Shown piece by piece: positions 45,942-55,523 of a stretch of DNA of 64,000 nucleotides. Origin of the DNA: Bradyrhizobiaceae bacterium (GTDB taxonomy: Bacteria; Pseudomonadota; Alphaproteobacteria; Rhizobiales; Xanthobacteraceae); NCBI GenBank assembly GCA_947481685.1, contig CANKHA010000009.1:25686-89685 (forward strand), given 5' to 3'. The position numbers and the translations under genes are program-made. The notes beneath the pieces are model-generated. The model was not told the origin of the DNA. It saw only the letters and a list, made by a program, of their open reading frames with translations, and did not search any database. Each line of letters begins with the position of its first letter. Positions within the stretch are counted from its first letter, which is position 1.

Positions 45942-47021
45942 CTACGACGCGTAGAACGGCGTCGCAGGCAGGTCGGCGACGCGCACGCCCTTTTCATAAT
46001 TTGCACGCCCGACAATAAATTCCTCTTCGACATCGGACGCAGGCGCTATTCCCATTATCTTGTAGATACCTTTGATCTCACCGCGGCCGCGCGCGTCAAG
46101 GACGGCCGACGGATCGACAGCCTTCTTCGTGGGCCGCGGCAAGCCGCCGTTTCCACCCGTACACCAGCGATAATAGTTGATATGCGCCCACGGGTGATTG
46201 CCGACCATGAGGTGGCCTTCCTGCAGATCGTGGACGTGCTTGTAGGCCGGCGACATCGTCCAGAACAGCTTCATCGCGGCCGTCAAATTGCCCTTGCCGA
46301 CCAGGTCCATGAATTCCACGAGGTAGGGCTTCTCCGGGCTCTGCAGCGACTCGACGATCCACTGGCCGGTCCATTGCACGCCATAACTCTTCGCGAGAAT
46401 GGGAATCAGCTGGATATTGGCGGGCCCGAACAGGAGCCGGTCGCCAAGCCGGTCCAGCAGTTCAAACGCCAGCCCGACATTGATCGGCTGCGTCAGTTTC
46501 ATCCCGACGACGTTCGGCAGTTCAGCAACCTTGTCCAGTACGCTGATCACGATGCCGCTGGGGTGAAGATGACGCAGCGCTGATGAACTGTAGCCGTAGA
46601 GGATGAGCGGCAGCGACGTCGCCTCGGAGACCGTCTTGAAATAGCGATACAGGCTTTCTTCCGTGGCCGCTTCCATTGTCCTTGGAGAGCCGATGAACGC
46701 ATGCGTGCAGCCTGCCTTTTCCGCATGCGCCAGCAGGTCGAGCGCATCCTCAAGCGTCGGTTGATTGACGTTGGCCCCCACCAGCATGTGTGGCCGCGCT
46801 TCCTGGCAGATGAGCGAAATGAACTGCTTGCGCTCCTCGATGGTGACGCCGGACGGCGAACACATCGACGAAAAGAAGCCATGCCTGCGGCTTTGCTGCA
46901 CGTCGGCCTTGATGCCGTCCACGTCGAGGTCGCGGAAGTCGGGCGAGAACGACGCCTTCAGGGAATTTTCAACGCCCCTGTAGTGCTCCCGCGCCCACTG
47001 CTTCGGCTTGCTCAATGCCAT
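45942..47021 (-). CDS. dihydrodipicolinate synthase-family aldolase or hydratase
   Basis: 359 residues, longer than DapA. The Schiff-base lysine is Lys175 in VVGMKLTQP and the conserved Tyr142 in LILYGY. Other blocks are MLVGANVNQPTLEDALDLLAHAEKAG (NanA/DapA pattern) and LLFGPANIQLIP. Class I lyase of pyruvate-like or aldehyde substrates; not DapA itself by the extended C-terminus (AVDPSAVLDARGRGEI). It ends exactly where the receptor gene ends (convergent, no gap). Likely a catabolic aldolase of the same cluster. Confidence 0.85.
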   Translation of the reverse strand: MALSKPKQWAREHYRGVENSLKASFSPDFRDLDVDGIKADVQQSRRHGFFSSMCSPSGVTIEERKQFISLICQEARPHMLVGANVNQPTLEDALDLLAHAEKAGCTHAFIGSPRTMEAATEESLYRYFKTVSEATSLPLILYGYSSSALRHLHPSGIVISVLDKVAELPNVVGMKLTQPINVGLAFELLDRLGDRLLFGPANIQLIPILAKSYGVQWTGQWIVESLQSPEKPYLVEFMDLVGKGNLTAAMKLFWTMSPAYKHVHDLQEGHLMVGNHPWAHINYYRWCTGGNGGLPRPTKKAVDPSAVLDARGRGEIKGIYKIMGIAPASDVEEEFIVGRANYEKGVRVADLPATPFYAS

Positions 47022-47129
47022 GCGTGCCCTTCCCGTGCGGCCTGATCCATTCGCCGCACTTTAAAGGCGGTTTACAGATGCCTCAATGGGCCGGAGCGGG
47101 CTTTAGCGGAACAACTGCGTGCGGCGCGG

Positions 47130-48602
47130 TTAGCTGCCCGCGGCGCGTTGGTCGCCGAGATAATCGGCGACGCTTTCCATAACGCGTTCAGCCAGCACAT
47201 GGCCGATCAGCACCATCACCGGGCCATTCAGCGTTTCGGCCGCAAGACGCGCCGGCAATTCGGAAATCGGTGCGGCAATGATCCGCTCATTCGGGCGCGT
47301 CGCATTCGCCACCGCTATCGCCGGCGTTGCAGGATCGAGCCCCGCAGCGATCGCATTCTTTGCCAGTTCACCGATGGTCCGCAGCGGCATGTAGACCGCG
47401 GTGGTCGCCGTCGCGTCCGCGATGCTCTTCCAGTCGATATCGGCCGGCAGCTTGCCATTAGCGCCATGGCCGGTGACGAACTGTACGCGCTTGGCGTGGC
47501 TGCGATGGGTGAGCGAAATGCCGAGCCGGCTCGCCACCGCCTGCGCAGCAGTGATGCCGGGCACCACCTCGATCGGAATATTAGCCATGCGGCAGGCGCG
47601 CACTTCCTCGCCGCCGCGGCCGAAGATCATCGGATCGCCGCCCTTCAGGCGGACGACGCGCTTGCCCGCCTTCGCGAGCGAGATCATCAGCGCATTGATC
47701 TCGTCCTGCTTGCAGGCGGGGCCATAGCCGGTCTTTCCCACCAGCATTTTCTTCGCTTCGCGACGGGCGAAATCCAGCACTTCGGACGACACCAGATCGT
47801 CGATCAGAATCACGTCGGCGGATTGCAGCGCACGCACCGCGCGCAACGTCAGCAACTCCGGATCGCCCGGGCCCGCACCGACAAGCGTGACGCCGCCGGA
47901 TTCGACCAAAGCACCCTCGCTTTTGGTCTGCGTAATGAAACGGTCGTAGTCGGCGGACACCGGATCGCGGTTGGGATTGGCGACCGCGAAAGCCGTAAAG
48001 ACATGCCAGAAGCGGCGGCGGCCTGCGAAAGAAAGCCCCGAGGCTTTCACCTGCTCACGCCAGCGGCGCGCGGCCGCAGCCCACTGCGCGAAGCCGAGCG
48101 GGATCATCGCCTCGATTTTTGCCCGGATCGCCTGCGCAAACACCGGCGCGGCGCCGTCGGTCGAGATGCCGATCACCAAAGGCGAGCGGTTGACGATGGA
48201 GCCAAAGGAAAAATCGCAGAACGCCGGCTTGTCGATCACGTTGACAGGAACGCCGACCGCGCGGGCTGCTGCCGCAAAAGCGGCAGCTTCGACATCGTCA
48301 GCGCAGCCGCCGACGGCAATGGCCGCACCGGAAAAATCCGCAGCATCCCAGCGGCGGCGATGCAGCACGATCACACCGCGTGGAGGCTGGCTCACGAGCG
48401 CGAGCAATTCTTCCGATGGCGCTTCCACATAGACATCGACGGCAGCACCGGCAGCCGACAACAGCTCTGCCTTCCACACCGAAGGTGCATCGCCTCCCGC
48501 GACCACAGCGCGTTTGCCCTCGAGTGCGAGGAACACCGGCAGGCGCGCCAGCGCGTCCATGCGCGGCGGCTTTGCTTCAACCGGTGTGCGTTCGTTGGTC
48601 AT
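47130..48602 (-). CDS. cysG: siroheme synthase (uroporphyrinogen-III methyltransferase / precorrin-2 dehydrogenase)
   Basis: 490 residues, trifunctional. N-terminal precorrin-2 oxidase/ferrochelatase: FLALEGKRAVVAGGDAP and PLVIGISTDGAAPVFAQAIR. C-terminal SAM methyltransferase: VTLVGAGPGDPELLTLRA, VRLKGGDPMIFGRGGEEV and VVPGITAAQAVASRLGI. It supplies the siroheme for CysI, coded directly upstream. Its ATG follows the cysI stop after 2 bases, so it is coupled. Confidence 0.97.
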   Translation of the reverse strand: MTNERTPVEAKPPRMDALARLPVFLALEGKRAVVAGGDAPSVWKAELLSAAGAAVDVYVEAPSEELLALVSQPPRGVIVLHRRRWDAADFSGAAIAVGGCADDVEAAAFAAAARAVGVPVNVIDKPAFCDFSFGSIVNRSPLVIGISTDGAAPVFAQAIRAKIEAMIPLGFAQWAAAARRWREQVKASGLSFAGRRRFWHVFTAFAVANPNRDPVSADYDRFITQTKSEGALVESGGVTLVGAGPGDPELLTLRAVRALQSADVILIDDLVSSEVLDFARREAKKMLVGKTGYGPACKQDEINALMISLAKAGKRVVRLKGGDPMIFGRGGEEVRACRMANIPIEVVPGITAAQAVASRLGISLTHRSHAKRVQFVTGHGANGKLPADIDWKSIADATATTAVYMPLRTIGELAKNAIAAGLDPATPAIAVANATRPNERIIAAPISELPARLAAETLNGPVMVLIGHVLAERVMESVADYLGDQRAAGS

Positions 48603-48604
48603 GA

Positions 48605-50329
48605 TCAGGCCGTGCGCTTTGCGCCGGTATTGACGTGGAAGTCCGCGCCATTGCTGGTCGGCGCCACGAAGCCGGCGCGAATGGTGAAGTCACCGAAATG
48701 CTCGCCCTCCTGCCGCTCGTTCTTGTAAGCGGCAAAGATCGGATCCAGCGTGGCAACAATGCCCTTGTGATCGAGATCCTCGGCGTAAAGTTTCGACAGC
48801 CGCGAGCCATCGAACGCCGCGCCGAGATACATGTTGTACTTGCCCGGCGTCTTGCCGACGAAGCCGATCTCCGCCAGATAAGGCCGCGCGCAACCGTTCG
48901 GGCACCCGGTCATGCGGATGACGATCTCGTTGTCGGTCAGGCCATGCGAGGCCAGGCGCTCTTCGATTTCAGTAATGAGGTCCGGCAGGTAACGCTCGCT
49001 CTCCGCCAGCGCGAGGCCGCAGGTCGGCAGCGCCACGCAGGCCATGGAATTCTTGCGCACCGGCGAGGCATCGCGCGTGAGCTTGTATTGCGCGACCAGC
49101 TTGTCCATGTCCCAGTGCTGATCGGGCTGTACGTTGGAAATGATGATGTTCTGGTTAGCCGTGAGCCTGAACTCGCCCTGAAGCGTTTCGGCGATTTTCT
49201 TCAGGCCGGTCATCCATTGCGGGCCGCCGGGGATATCGCGGATGCGGCCATTCTGGACGAACAGCGTCAGATGGCCGTTACCATTCTCGCTCTCGGTCCA
49301 GCCATAGCGGTCACTCATGGAGTCGAATATGTAAGGCTTTGGCGCATCGAGCTTCACGCCGCTGCGCTTTTCAACCTCGGCGCGGAAGGCATCGAGCCCG
49401 CGATCCTCGATGGTGTATTTCAGGCGGGCATGCGCGCGATTGGTGCGGTCACCCCAGTCGCGCTGCACCGTAAGCACTGCTTCCGCAATCTTCACGGTCT
49501 CGTCGAATTTGCAATAACCCATCACATCCGCGGTGCGCGGATAGGTCTCCGGCTGGCCGTGGGTCATGCCCATGCCGCCGCCGACCGTCACGTTGTAGCC
49601 TTCGATATTGCCGTCCTCGTTGAGGATGGCGATGTAGCCGAGGTCGTGCGCGAACACATCGACTTCGTTCGACGGCGGCACGGCGATCACAACCTTGAAT
49701 TTGCGCGGCAGGTAAGTCTTGCCGTAGATCGGCTCAACCACCTCCTCGTCACTGCCGACGATCTTTTCGCCATCGAGCCAGATCTCGCGATAGGCCGTGG
49801 TTTCCGGAATCAGATGGTCCGAGATCGCCTTGCCGGTTTCGTAAGCCTGCGCATGGACGCGCGACTGTAGCGGGTTGGTCACGCTCATCACGTTGCGGTT
49901 GACGTCACCGCAGGCGGCAATCGTCGTCAGCAACGCGTCGTCGATCTCGCGCATCGTGGCCTTGAGATTCGACTTGATGATGCCGTGGAGCTGGAACGTC
50001 TGCCGCGTGGTCAGCCGCATCGTGTCGTTGCCGTAGACCTGCGCGATATGCTGCACCTGCAGGAACTGCTGCGGCGTGCAGACGCCCCCGGGGATGCGCA
50101 GGCGGATCATGAAGGAGAAGGCCTTCTCCATCTTCTTCTTGCCGCGCTCCGCGCGCAGGTCGCGGTCGTCCTGCAAATACATGCCATGGAATTTCACCAG
50201 TTGCTGGTCGTCCTCGACGATCGCGCCGGTGATTTCCTGCTGCAGGCCTTCGGCCAGCGTACCGCGCAGGTAGCGGCTTGCGTCCTTGATGTGCTCGTTG
50301 CGGGCGAGTTCTTTGGTAGCGGTGGTCAT
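48605..50329 (-). CDS. cysI: sulfite reductase hemoprotein beta subunit
   Basis: 574 residues. The [4Fe-4S]/siroheme site is visible as MACVALPTCGLALAESE and MTGCPNGCARPYLAEIG (C-x5-C ... C-x3-C). Substrate-binding motifs MRLTTRQTFQLHGIIK and VGGGMGMTHGQPETYPR are present. Reduces sulfite to sulfide with electrons from the CysJ flavoprotein encoded upstream. Co-directional with cysJ, separated by 158 bases with an inverted repeat. Confidence 0.97.
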   Translation of the reverse strand: MTTATKELARNEHIKDASRYLRGTLAEGLQQEITGAIVEDDQQLVKFHGMYLQDDRDLRAERGKKKMEKAFSFMIRLRIPGGVCTPQQFLQVQHIAQVYGNDTMRLTTRQTFQLHGIIKSNLKATMREIDDALLTTIAACGDVNRNVMSVTNPLQSRVHAQAYETGKAISDHLIPETTAYREIWLDGEKIVGSDEEVVEPIYGKTYLPRKFKVVIAVPPSNEVDVFAHDLGYIAILNEDGNIEGYNVTVGGGMGMTHGQPETYPRTADVMGYCKFDETVKIAEAVLTVQRDWGDRTNRAHARLKYTIEDRGLDAFRAEVEKRSGVKLDAPKPYIFDSMSDRYGWTESENGNGHLTLFVQNGRIRDIPGGPQWMTGLKKIAETLQGEFRLTANQNIIISNVQPDQHWDMDKLVAQYKLTRDASPVRKNSMACVALPTCGLALAESERYLPDLITEIEERLASHGLTDNEIVIRMTGCPNGCARPYLAEIGFVGKTPGKYNMYLGAAFDGSRLSKLYAEDLDHKGIVATLDPIFAAYKNERQEGEHFGDFTIRAGFVAPTSNGADFHVNTGAKRTA

Positions 50330-50359
50330 GGTCGTCTCATTTCAGGTGACCCTCTGTTC

Positions 50360-50473
50360 CCTCTCCCGCTTGCGGGGGAGGGTTAGGGAGGGGGAATCTA
50401 TTCTGTCAAAATTTAAAACTTGCGCCCTCCCGTCCGGCTTCGCCGGGCCGACCTCCCCCGCAAGCGGGAGAGG
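50360..50473. repeat. 22-base inverted repeat pair between cysI and cysJ
   Basis: cctctcccgcttgcgggg, continuing to gagg (50360-50381), is exactly complementary to 50452-50473. Each arm is also a small hairpin of its own. The intervening 70 bases include a second inverted block near cgtccggcttcgccgggcc. The repeat resembles common alphaproteobacterial REP-type sequences. Between two cys genes it may affect mRNA stability or differential expression. Confidence 0.85.
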
Positions 50474-50487
50474 TGAAGAGAAGCAGG

Positions 50488-52296
50488 TCAGTACGTGTCC
50501 GTCAGATAGCGGTGGGCGCGGTCGAGATCGGCAACCGCTTTCTCGGCGGCCTCCGCGCTCAAGCCTTTTACGTCGGCATAGGCTTTCACCAGCGTCGCGC
50601 GCACGTCTTTAGCCATCGCCTTGGCATCGCCGCAAATATAGAAGTAAGCGCCCTTGTCCAGCCACGCGACCAGATCGTGGCGCTTTTCCCAAATGCGGTT
50701 CTGCACATAGACCTTCTCCGGCGTATCGCGCGAGAAGGCGACGTCCATGCGGGTGAGCGAGCCGTCTTCCAGCGCACTCTGCCATTCAAGCTGGTACAGG
50801 AAGTCGTGGGTGAACTGGCGATCGCCGAAGAACAGCCAGGACTTGCCGGTCGCCTGGGTTGCGCGGCGCTCCTGCACGAAGGCGCGGAACGGTGCGATGC
50901 CGGTGCCCGGACCGACCATGATGATGTCTTTGTCCGGTGCGGGCAGCGCGAAATGCTTGTTCGGGCGAACCTTCACCCGCACCTTCTGGCCCTTCTTGAG
51001 CTGGTCGGCGACGTAAGTGGAAGCAACGCCCTTGCGCGCGCGGCCGAAGGTTTCGTAACGCACGGCCGAGATCAGGAGATGCGCCTCTTCACCCACTTCG
51101 CGGCGCGAGGAGGCGATGGAGTAAGCGCGCGGCGACAGTGTACGCGTGACCTTGCGCAGTTGATCCGCGGTGAGCGCAATCGGAAAATGCTGGATCAGAT
51201 CGATGAGCTGACGGCCCACGATCCAAGCGCGCGCTTCGCCGGAAGCAAGCAGTTCCTTCACATACTGATGACCTGTCAGTTCGGCGTAGGTCTCGAGCGC
51301 CTTCAGCGACAGCGTGGTAACGTCGCGGCTCTTGATCAGCTCCGCGCGCAACGCAGCGTCACCGGTGAGGCCTGCACCCTTCAGCAGGTCATCGACATAG
51401 GCCGGATCGTTCTCGGGATAAACGTCGAGAGAGTCGCCCGGCTTGTATTGCGGGGCGGCGCCGTCGAACGTCAGCTCAAGGTGATAGGTTTCCTTATCCG
51501 ACTGCGAGGAATTGAGATCGATCAATTCGCTGATCTCCGCATCCACCGGGCCGAGATCGGCGGCAGGCGCAGCCTTGCCGCCGAAATCCACCGCGATGAC
51601 GCGGCTGGACGCCGCATCCTGCGCAGGCGCCAAGGCCTTCAGCGCGGTCTCGATCCATGCACCGGCGGGTTCGTTGAAATCCAGATCGCAATCGACCCGA
51701 TCGGCGACGCGTTTTGCCCCGAGCGCTTCCAGCCGTTCGTCGATCTTTTTGCCGACGCCGCAGAAATCCGCATAAGCAGTGTCGCCGAGCGCAAGCACGC
51801 CGAACTGCACACCCTCAAGGCGTGGCGCGCCGTCACCCATCAGTTCGCCATAGGCGCGGATGGCGCGGCCAGGCGGGTCGCCCTCGCCCCATGTCGCCGC
51901 GATGAAGACAACGCGCTTGGCGGCGGCGAGATCGCTCATCTCCAGATCCGCCATGTCGATAACGGTCGGCTTCAGATTCAGCTTGCGGGCGGCCTTCGCC
52001 ATAGTGGCGGCGAGCTGCTCGGAATTCCCTGACTCGGTGGCATAGACAATGGTCAGTGGTTCGGCAGGCTGCGCGGGAGCGGATGGCTGTGGCTGTGCCA
52101 TGCCTGCCTGGGCCGCAGCAGACGCCAGCGCTGCACCAGAAACGCCAGCCGCGGCATCGACGCCCGCGAGAAAACCGGCAAGCCAGGCACGCTGAATGGC
52201 CGTGGCAGATCCCACGACGCGGTTGAGGCTCTCGATATCCTCCGGAGCAAAGGGTGCGGTGCCGGGGATGGGCCAGGAACTCATGTCAGACGCCAT
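50488..52296 (-). CDS. cysJ: sulfite reductase flavoprotein (NADPH), alpha subunit
   Basis: About 602 residues. Flavodoxin domain (ITIVYATESGNSEQLA-like, near 80), connecting and FAD domain (PRAYSIASSRREVGEE), NADPH domain with VGPGTGIAPFRAFVQERR and the C-terminal YICGDAKAMAKDV. The N-terminal 60 residues (SDMSSWPIPGTAPFAPEDIE) and a Pro/Ala linker match CysJ. The frame continues to 52398 without evidence; ATG 52296 or 52284 are the likely starts. It heads the cysJ-I-G operon. Confidence 0.95.
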   Translation of the reverse strand: MASDMSSWPIPGTAPFAPEDIESLNRVVGSATAIQRAWLAGFLAGVDAAAGVSGAALASAAAQAGMAQPQPSAPAQPAEPLTIVYATESGNSEQLAATMAKAARKLNLKPTVIDMADLEMSDLAAAKRVVFIAATWGEGDPPGRAIRAYGELMGDGAPRLEGVQFGVLALGDTAYADFCGVGKKIDERLEALGAKRVADRVDCDLDFNEPAGAWIETALKALAPAQDAASSRVIAVDFGGKAAPAADLGPVDAEISELIDLNSSQSDKETYHLELTFDGAAPQYKPGDSLDVYPENDPAYVDDLLKGAGLTGDAALRAELIKSRDVTTLSLKALETYAELTGHQYVKELLASGEARAWIVGRQLIDLIQHFPIALTADQLRKVTRTLSPRAYSIASSRREVGEEAHLLISAVRYETFGRARKGVASTYVADQLKKGQKVRVKVRPNKHFALPAPDKDIIMVGPGTGIAPFRAFVQERRATQATGKSWLFFGDRQFTHDFLYQLEWQSALEDGSLTRMDVAFSRDTPEKVYVQNRIWEKRHDLVAWLDKGAYFYICGDAKAMAKDVRATLVKAYADVKGLSAEAAEKAVADLDRAHRYLTDTY

Positions 52297-52335
52297 ATTG
52301 TTCTGTGGACGGAAAAGCCGCCTCTTCTGTCCCCT

Positions 52336-52365
52336 CTTATAGAATGATCTTCTTTTAAGAGACAA
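52336..52365 (-). promoter_or_regulatory. candidate cysJ promoter
   Basis: On the minus strand, ttgtct (52365-52360) and tataag (52341-52336) are 18 bases apart, about 40 bases before the cysJ start. The surrounding 52297-52670 region (374 bases) holds no other gene; it separates cysJ from the divergent efflux operon. Confidence 0.55.
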
Positions 52366-52670
52366 TAACCGGGGGATAAAAAGAATAATATACCTCAATA
52401 AGAACTCATATTAGGAACTTCTTTCATGCGCCGGGCAATTGTCGGAACGATGCCCTGTTTTATCCAGCGAACCAGCCTCCAAAGGGGAACGTGACGATTA
52501 TTTCACTTGTTCCCGCAGCAGGTTCGGTGGGACGATAGCCCTCCTTGGGCGCGCTATGGCTAACCTTCGCTGGCGATCCGGAAGGCGATTGTATCGGGGC
52601 CGCACTGGCCCCGATCGTGTAGTATCGGCATCGGGTCGTGGGGTGCGGTGGAGTGGTGCGGAAGGTGGGT

Positions 52671-54167
52671 ATGCGTTCGCAGTTTACTGGGCTGGCGTCG
52701 CGCTTTGGCGCCGTCCGCACGCGTTCTTCCCTTTCAATCGTCGGGAGTATCTGCCTCGTGCATATGCTGTCCGGATGCATCCTGGGTTCTGAGAAGCCGG
52801 AGATTGTGGTTGAGATCCCGCCGGCTTACCGCAACGCCGGTCCGAAACCCTACGCAGCGCTGCCGACCTACGAATGGTGGCGCGGATTCCGTTCGCGCGA
52901 ATTGACCGCGCTGATCGACGAAGCGCAGCAGGCCAATCTCGATATCGCAGCCGTTGTCGGCCGCATTTTGCAGGCGGATGCACAGGCGCGGCTCGCCGGT
53001 GCACCGCTGTTGCCGAATGTCGATCTCGGCGGAGACGCGACCCGCACGCGCGCGTCGCAGGGAAACAGTTCGTCTCTTACTACCCGCACCGGAAGCTCCG
53101 AGCGTGTGGCTTACAGCGCGTCGTTGTCGGCCAGTTACGAAATCGATTTCTGGGGCAAAAACCGTGCGGCCCTGAAAGCCGCCGAACAGAATGCCGTCGC
53201 TGCACGCTACAATCGTGAAGTGGTCCATCTCACCACCACTGCAAGCACCGCAAATGCCTATTTCCAGGTGCTGGCCGCTCAGGATCGTCTGCGCGTCGCG
53301 CGCAACAACGAAAAAAGCGCCTCGCGTATTCTCGACTTGTTCAAGCAACGGCTGGACGCGGGAACGGCGTCTGAACTCGATACGGCGCAACAGCAAAGCG
53401 TGGTCGCAACCCAGCGCGCGGCAATTCCACCGCTCGAGCAGCAGCTGCGCGAAAATATCCATGCGCTTGCGGTGCTCCTTGGCCGCACGCCGGAATCCTT
53501 CATGGTGCGCGGCGGCGGCATGATGCAGATCGCAATCCCGCGGATCACACCGGGCCTGCCGTCCGATGTGCTCACCCAGCGCCCGGACATCCGGCAGGCG
53601 GAAGCGCAGCTCGCCTCCGCCAATGGCAATGTCGAGTCCGCGCGGGCCGCGTTCTTCCCGAGCATTTCGCTCACCGGTACGGGTGGCTATCAGAGCAATG
53701 CTCTGCGTTTGCTGTTTCAGCCGGAAGCGGCGTTCTATTCCATTGCCGCAAGCCTGACGCAGCCGATCTTCGACGGCGGACGGCTGCTGGGCAATCTCGA
53801 TCTGGAGCGCGGGTTTCAGGAAGAGCTGCTGCAGACCTATCGCAAGACCATCATCTCGGCGTTTGCCGACGTGGAAAATGCGCTGGTCGCGGTACAACAG
53901 ACGGCGCGGCGCGAGCGGCTGCAAGGCGATGTCGTGTCTGCGTCGCGGCGGGCCTTCCAGATTTCGGAATCGCGTTTGCGCGAAGGCACCATCGACCTCG
54001 TCACCTCGCTGAATACCCAGCAAACACTTTTCCAGGCCGAAGATGCAGCCATGCAGGCACGTCTCGCGCATTTGCTCGCGGTCGTGAGTCTCTATCAGGC
54101 ATTGGGCGGAAGCTGGATCGCCGATCCTCCCGCCGTCTCACCTGCGATCGTGTCCACCTCCGGCTAA
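52671..54167 (+). CDS. outer-membrane efflux factor (OprM/NodT family lipoprotein)
   Basis: 498 residues from MRSQFTGLAS (aaggtgg upstream). A lipoprotein signal ends at LSGC, then the outer-membrane efflux domain follows with two tandem repeats: AYRNAGPKPYAALPTYEWWR, SLSASYEIDFWGKNRAALKAAEQ and RPDIRQAEAQLASANGNVESARA. It forms the TolC-like channel for the RND system downstream. It is first in a four-gene operon, 4 bases before the adaptor. Confidence 0.95.
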   Translation: MRSQFTGLASRFGAVRTRSSLSIVGSICLVHMLSGCILGSEKPEIVVEIPPAYRNAGPKPYAALPTYEWWRGFRSRELTALIDEAQQANLDIAAVVGRILQADAQARLAGAPLLPNVDLGGDATRTRASQGNSSSLTTRTGSSERVAYSASLSASYEIDFWGKNRAALKAAEQNAVAARYNREVVHLTTTASTANAYFQVLAAQDRLRVARNNEKSASRILDLFKQRLDAGTASELDTAQQQSVVATQRAAIPPLEQQLRENIHALAVLLGRTPESFMVRGGGMMQIAIPRITPGLPSDVLTQRPDIRQAEAQLASANGNVESARAAFFPSISLTGTGGYQSNALRLLFQPEAAFYSIAASLTQPIFDGGRLLGNLDLERGFQEELLQTYRKTIISAFADVENALVAVQQTARRERLQGDVVSASRRAFQISESRLREGTIDLVTSLNTQQTLFQAEDAAMQARLAHLLAVVSLYQALGGSWIADPPAVSPAIVSTSG

Positions 54168-54171
54168 CGCC

Positions 54172-55515
54172 ATGACCGACAACCGCCGACTGTTGACGAC
54201 ATCGCTCGGTGTGCTGGGCGGCCGGCGGCGCGTTATCGCTGCGGTTCTGTGCATGATTGTCGCCGGTCTGGGCGTGGTCGCGGTGACGATGTGGCCCACG
54301 GTGCAGAAACGGGAGCGCAGCAGCGTACTGCGCCGCGGCCCGGCGAACGCTGCAGTGCCGGTTCTGGTGGTGCCCGCCAAACTCGCCGACGTGCCGGTTT
54401 ATCTCGAAGGCGTCGGCACCGCGCGAGCGCGCAATACCGTGACAGTGCGCGCGCAGGTCGATGGCAAGTTGCTGAGCATCGCCTTCAAGGAAGGCCAGGA
54501 CGTCAAGAAAGGCGATGTGCTGGCGCGCATCGATCCGACTCTCTATCAGGCGCAACTTGAGCAGGCTGTGGCAAAGAAAGCGCAGGACGAAGCGCAGCTT
54601 GGCAACGCGAAACTCGACCTGGAACGCTTCACGCGTCTTGCGGCAAGCAATTCGATCGCCAAGCAGCAGGCCGACACCCAACGCGCCACCGTCGCGCAAT
54701 TCGATGCACTGGTGAAGGCGGACCAGGCGGCAATCGACAATACCCGCGCCATTCTCGCTTACACCAACGTCATCGCGCCTATAAACGGCCGCACCGGCAT
54801 CCGGCAGGTGGACGAAGGCAACATTATCCGTTCCTCCGACGCCAACGGCATCGTCGTGCTGACGGAAATCCAGCCGATCTCGGTGCTCTTCACGTTGCCG
54901 CAACAGGTCGTCGCGCAAGTCAATGCCGCGGCCGCGCAGCGGCAACTGACCGTGGAAGCGCTCGCACCGGACAACGAGGCGGTGCTGGATCACGGCGTAT
55001 TGCAAGTGGTCGATAATCAGATCGATCCGACCACCGGCACGGTGAAGCTGAAGGCAGAATTTCCAAACGACAAACTGCAACTCTGGTCCGGGCAGTTCGT
55101 CAATGTGCGCCTGCTGATCGACACCCGGATGCAGGTCGTCGTGATCCCGACCGCTGCCGTGCAGCGCGGACCGAACGGAGCCTTCGTATTCGTGGTGCAG
55201 AACGACAAGGTCGCTGTGAAGCCGGTAACGGTGGCGCAGCAGGACGACGTGCAGGCTGTCATTGCCACCGGCGTTGCGGCGGACGATCAGGTCGTCACCA
55301 CCGGGTTTGCGCAATTGGCGGACGGCACAGCCGTGCAGATAACACCGAGCGACGGCACGCCGCCGGCACAGCCGGCAGCAGGCGGACGCAGGAACCGGCA
55401 GCAGAATCCGCAAGGGGCCCGCCCGCCGACCGCAGCCAATCCCCCTGCCGGCGCGACGCGCCCGGCCACACAGCAGCGTTCAAGCACGGGGGCGGCGGCC
55501 AGCCCGGCGCCATAG
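54172..55515 (+). CDS. RND efflux periplasmic adaptor (MdtA/AcrA type)
   Basis: 447 residues. N-terminal membrane anchor AAVLCMIVAGLGVVAVTMW, lipoyl/hairpin domain (ARNTVTVRAQVDGKLLSIAFKEGQDVKKGD), coiled-coil (QLEQAVAKKAQDEAQLGNAKLDLERF), then beta-barrel with LTVEALAPDN and TGTVKLKAEFPN. The C-terminal 70 residues are Pro/Gln/Ala-rich low complexity. It links the inner and outer pump parts. Close spacing with flanking genes makes it part of one operon. Confidence 0.95.
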   Translation: MTDNRRLLTTSLGVLGGRRRVIAAVLCMIVAGLGVVAVTMWPTVQKRERSSVLRRGPANAAVPVLVVPAKLADVPVYLEGVGTARARNTVTVRAQVDGKLLSIAFKEGQDVKKGDVLARIDPTLYQAQLEQAVAKKAQDEAQLGNAKLDLERFTRLAASNSIAKQQADTQRATVAQFDALVKADQAAIDNTRAILAYTNVIAPINGRTGIRQVDEGNIIRSSDANGIVVLTEIQPISVLFTLPQQVVAQVNAAAAQRQLTVEALAPDNEAVLDHGVLQVVDNQIDPTTGTVKLKAEFPNDKLQLWSGQFVNVRLLIDTRMQVVVIPTAAVQRGPNGAFVFVVQNDKVAVKPVTVAQQDDVQAVIATGVAADDQVVTTGFAQLADGTAVQITPSDGTPPAQPAAGGRRNRQQNPQGARPPTAANPPAGATRPATQQRSSTGAAASPAP

Positions 55516-55523
55516 GAAACGTC

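Noticed and set aside
47148..48728. Plus-strand frame of 526 codons opposite cysG
   Set aside because: Antisense to a clear CysG; His/Arg-rich shadow without motifs.
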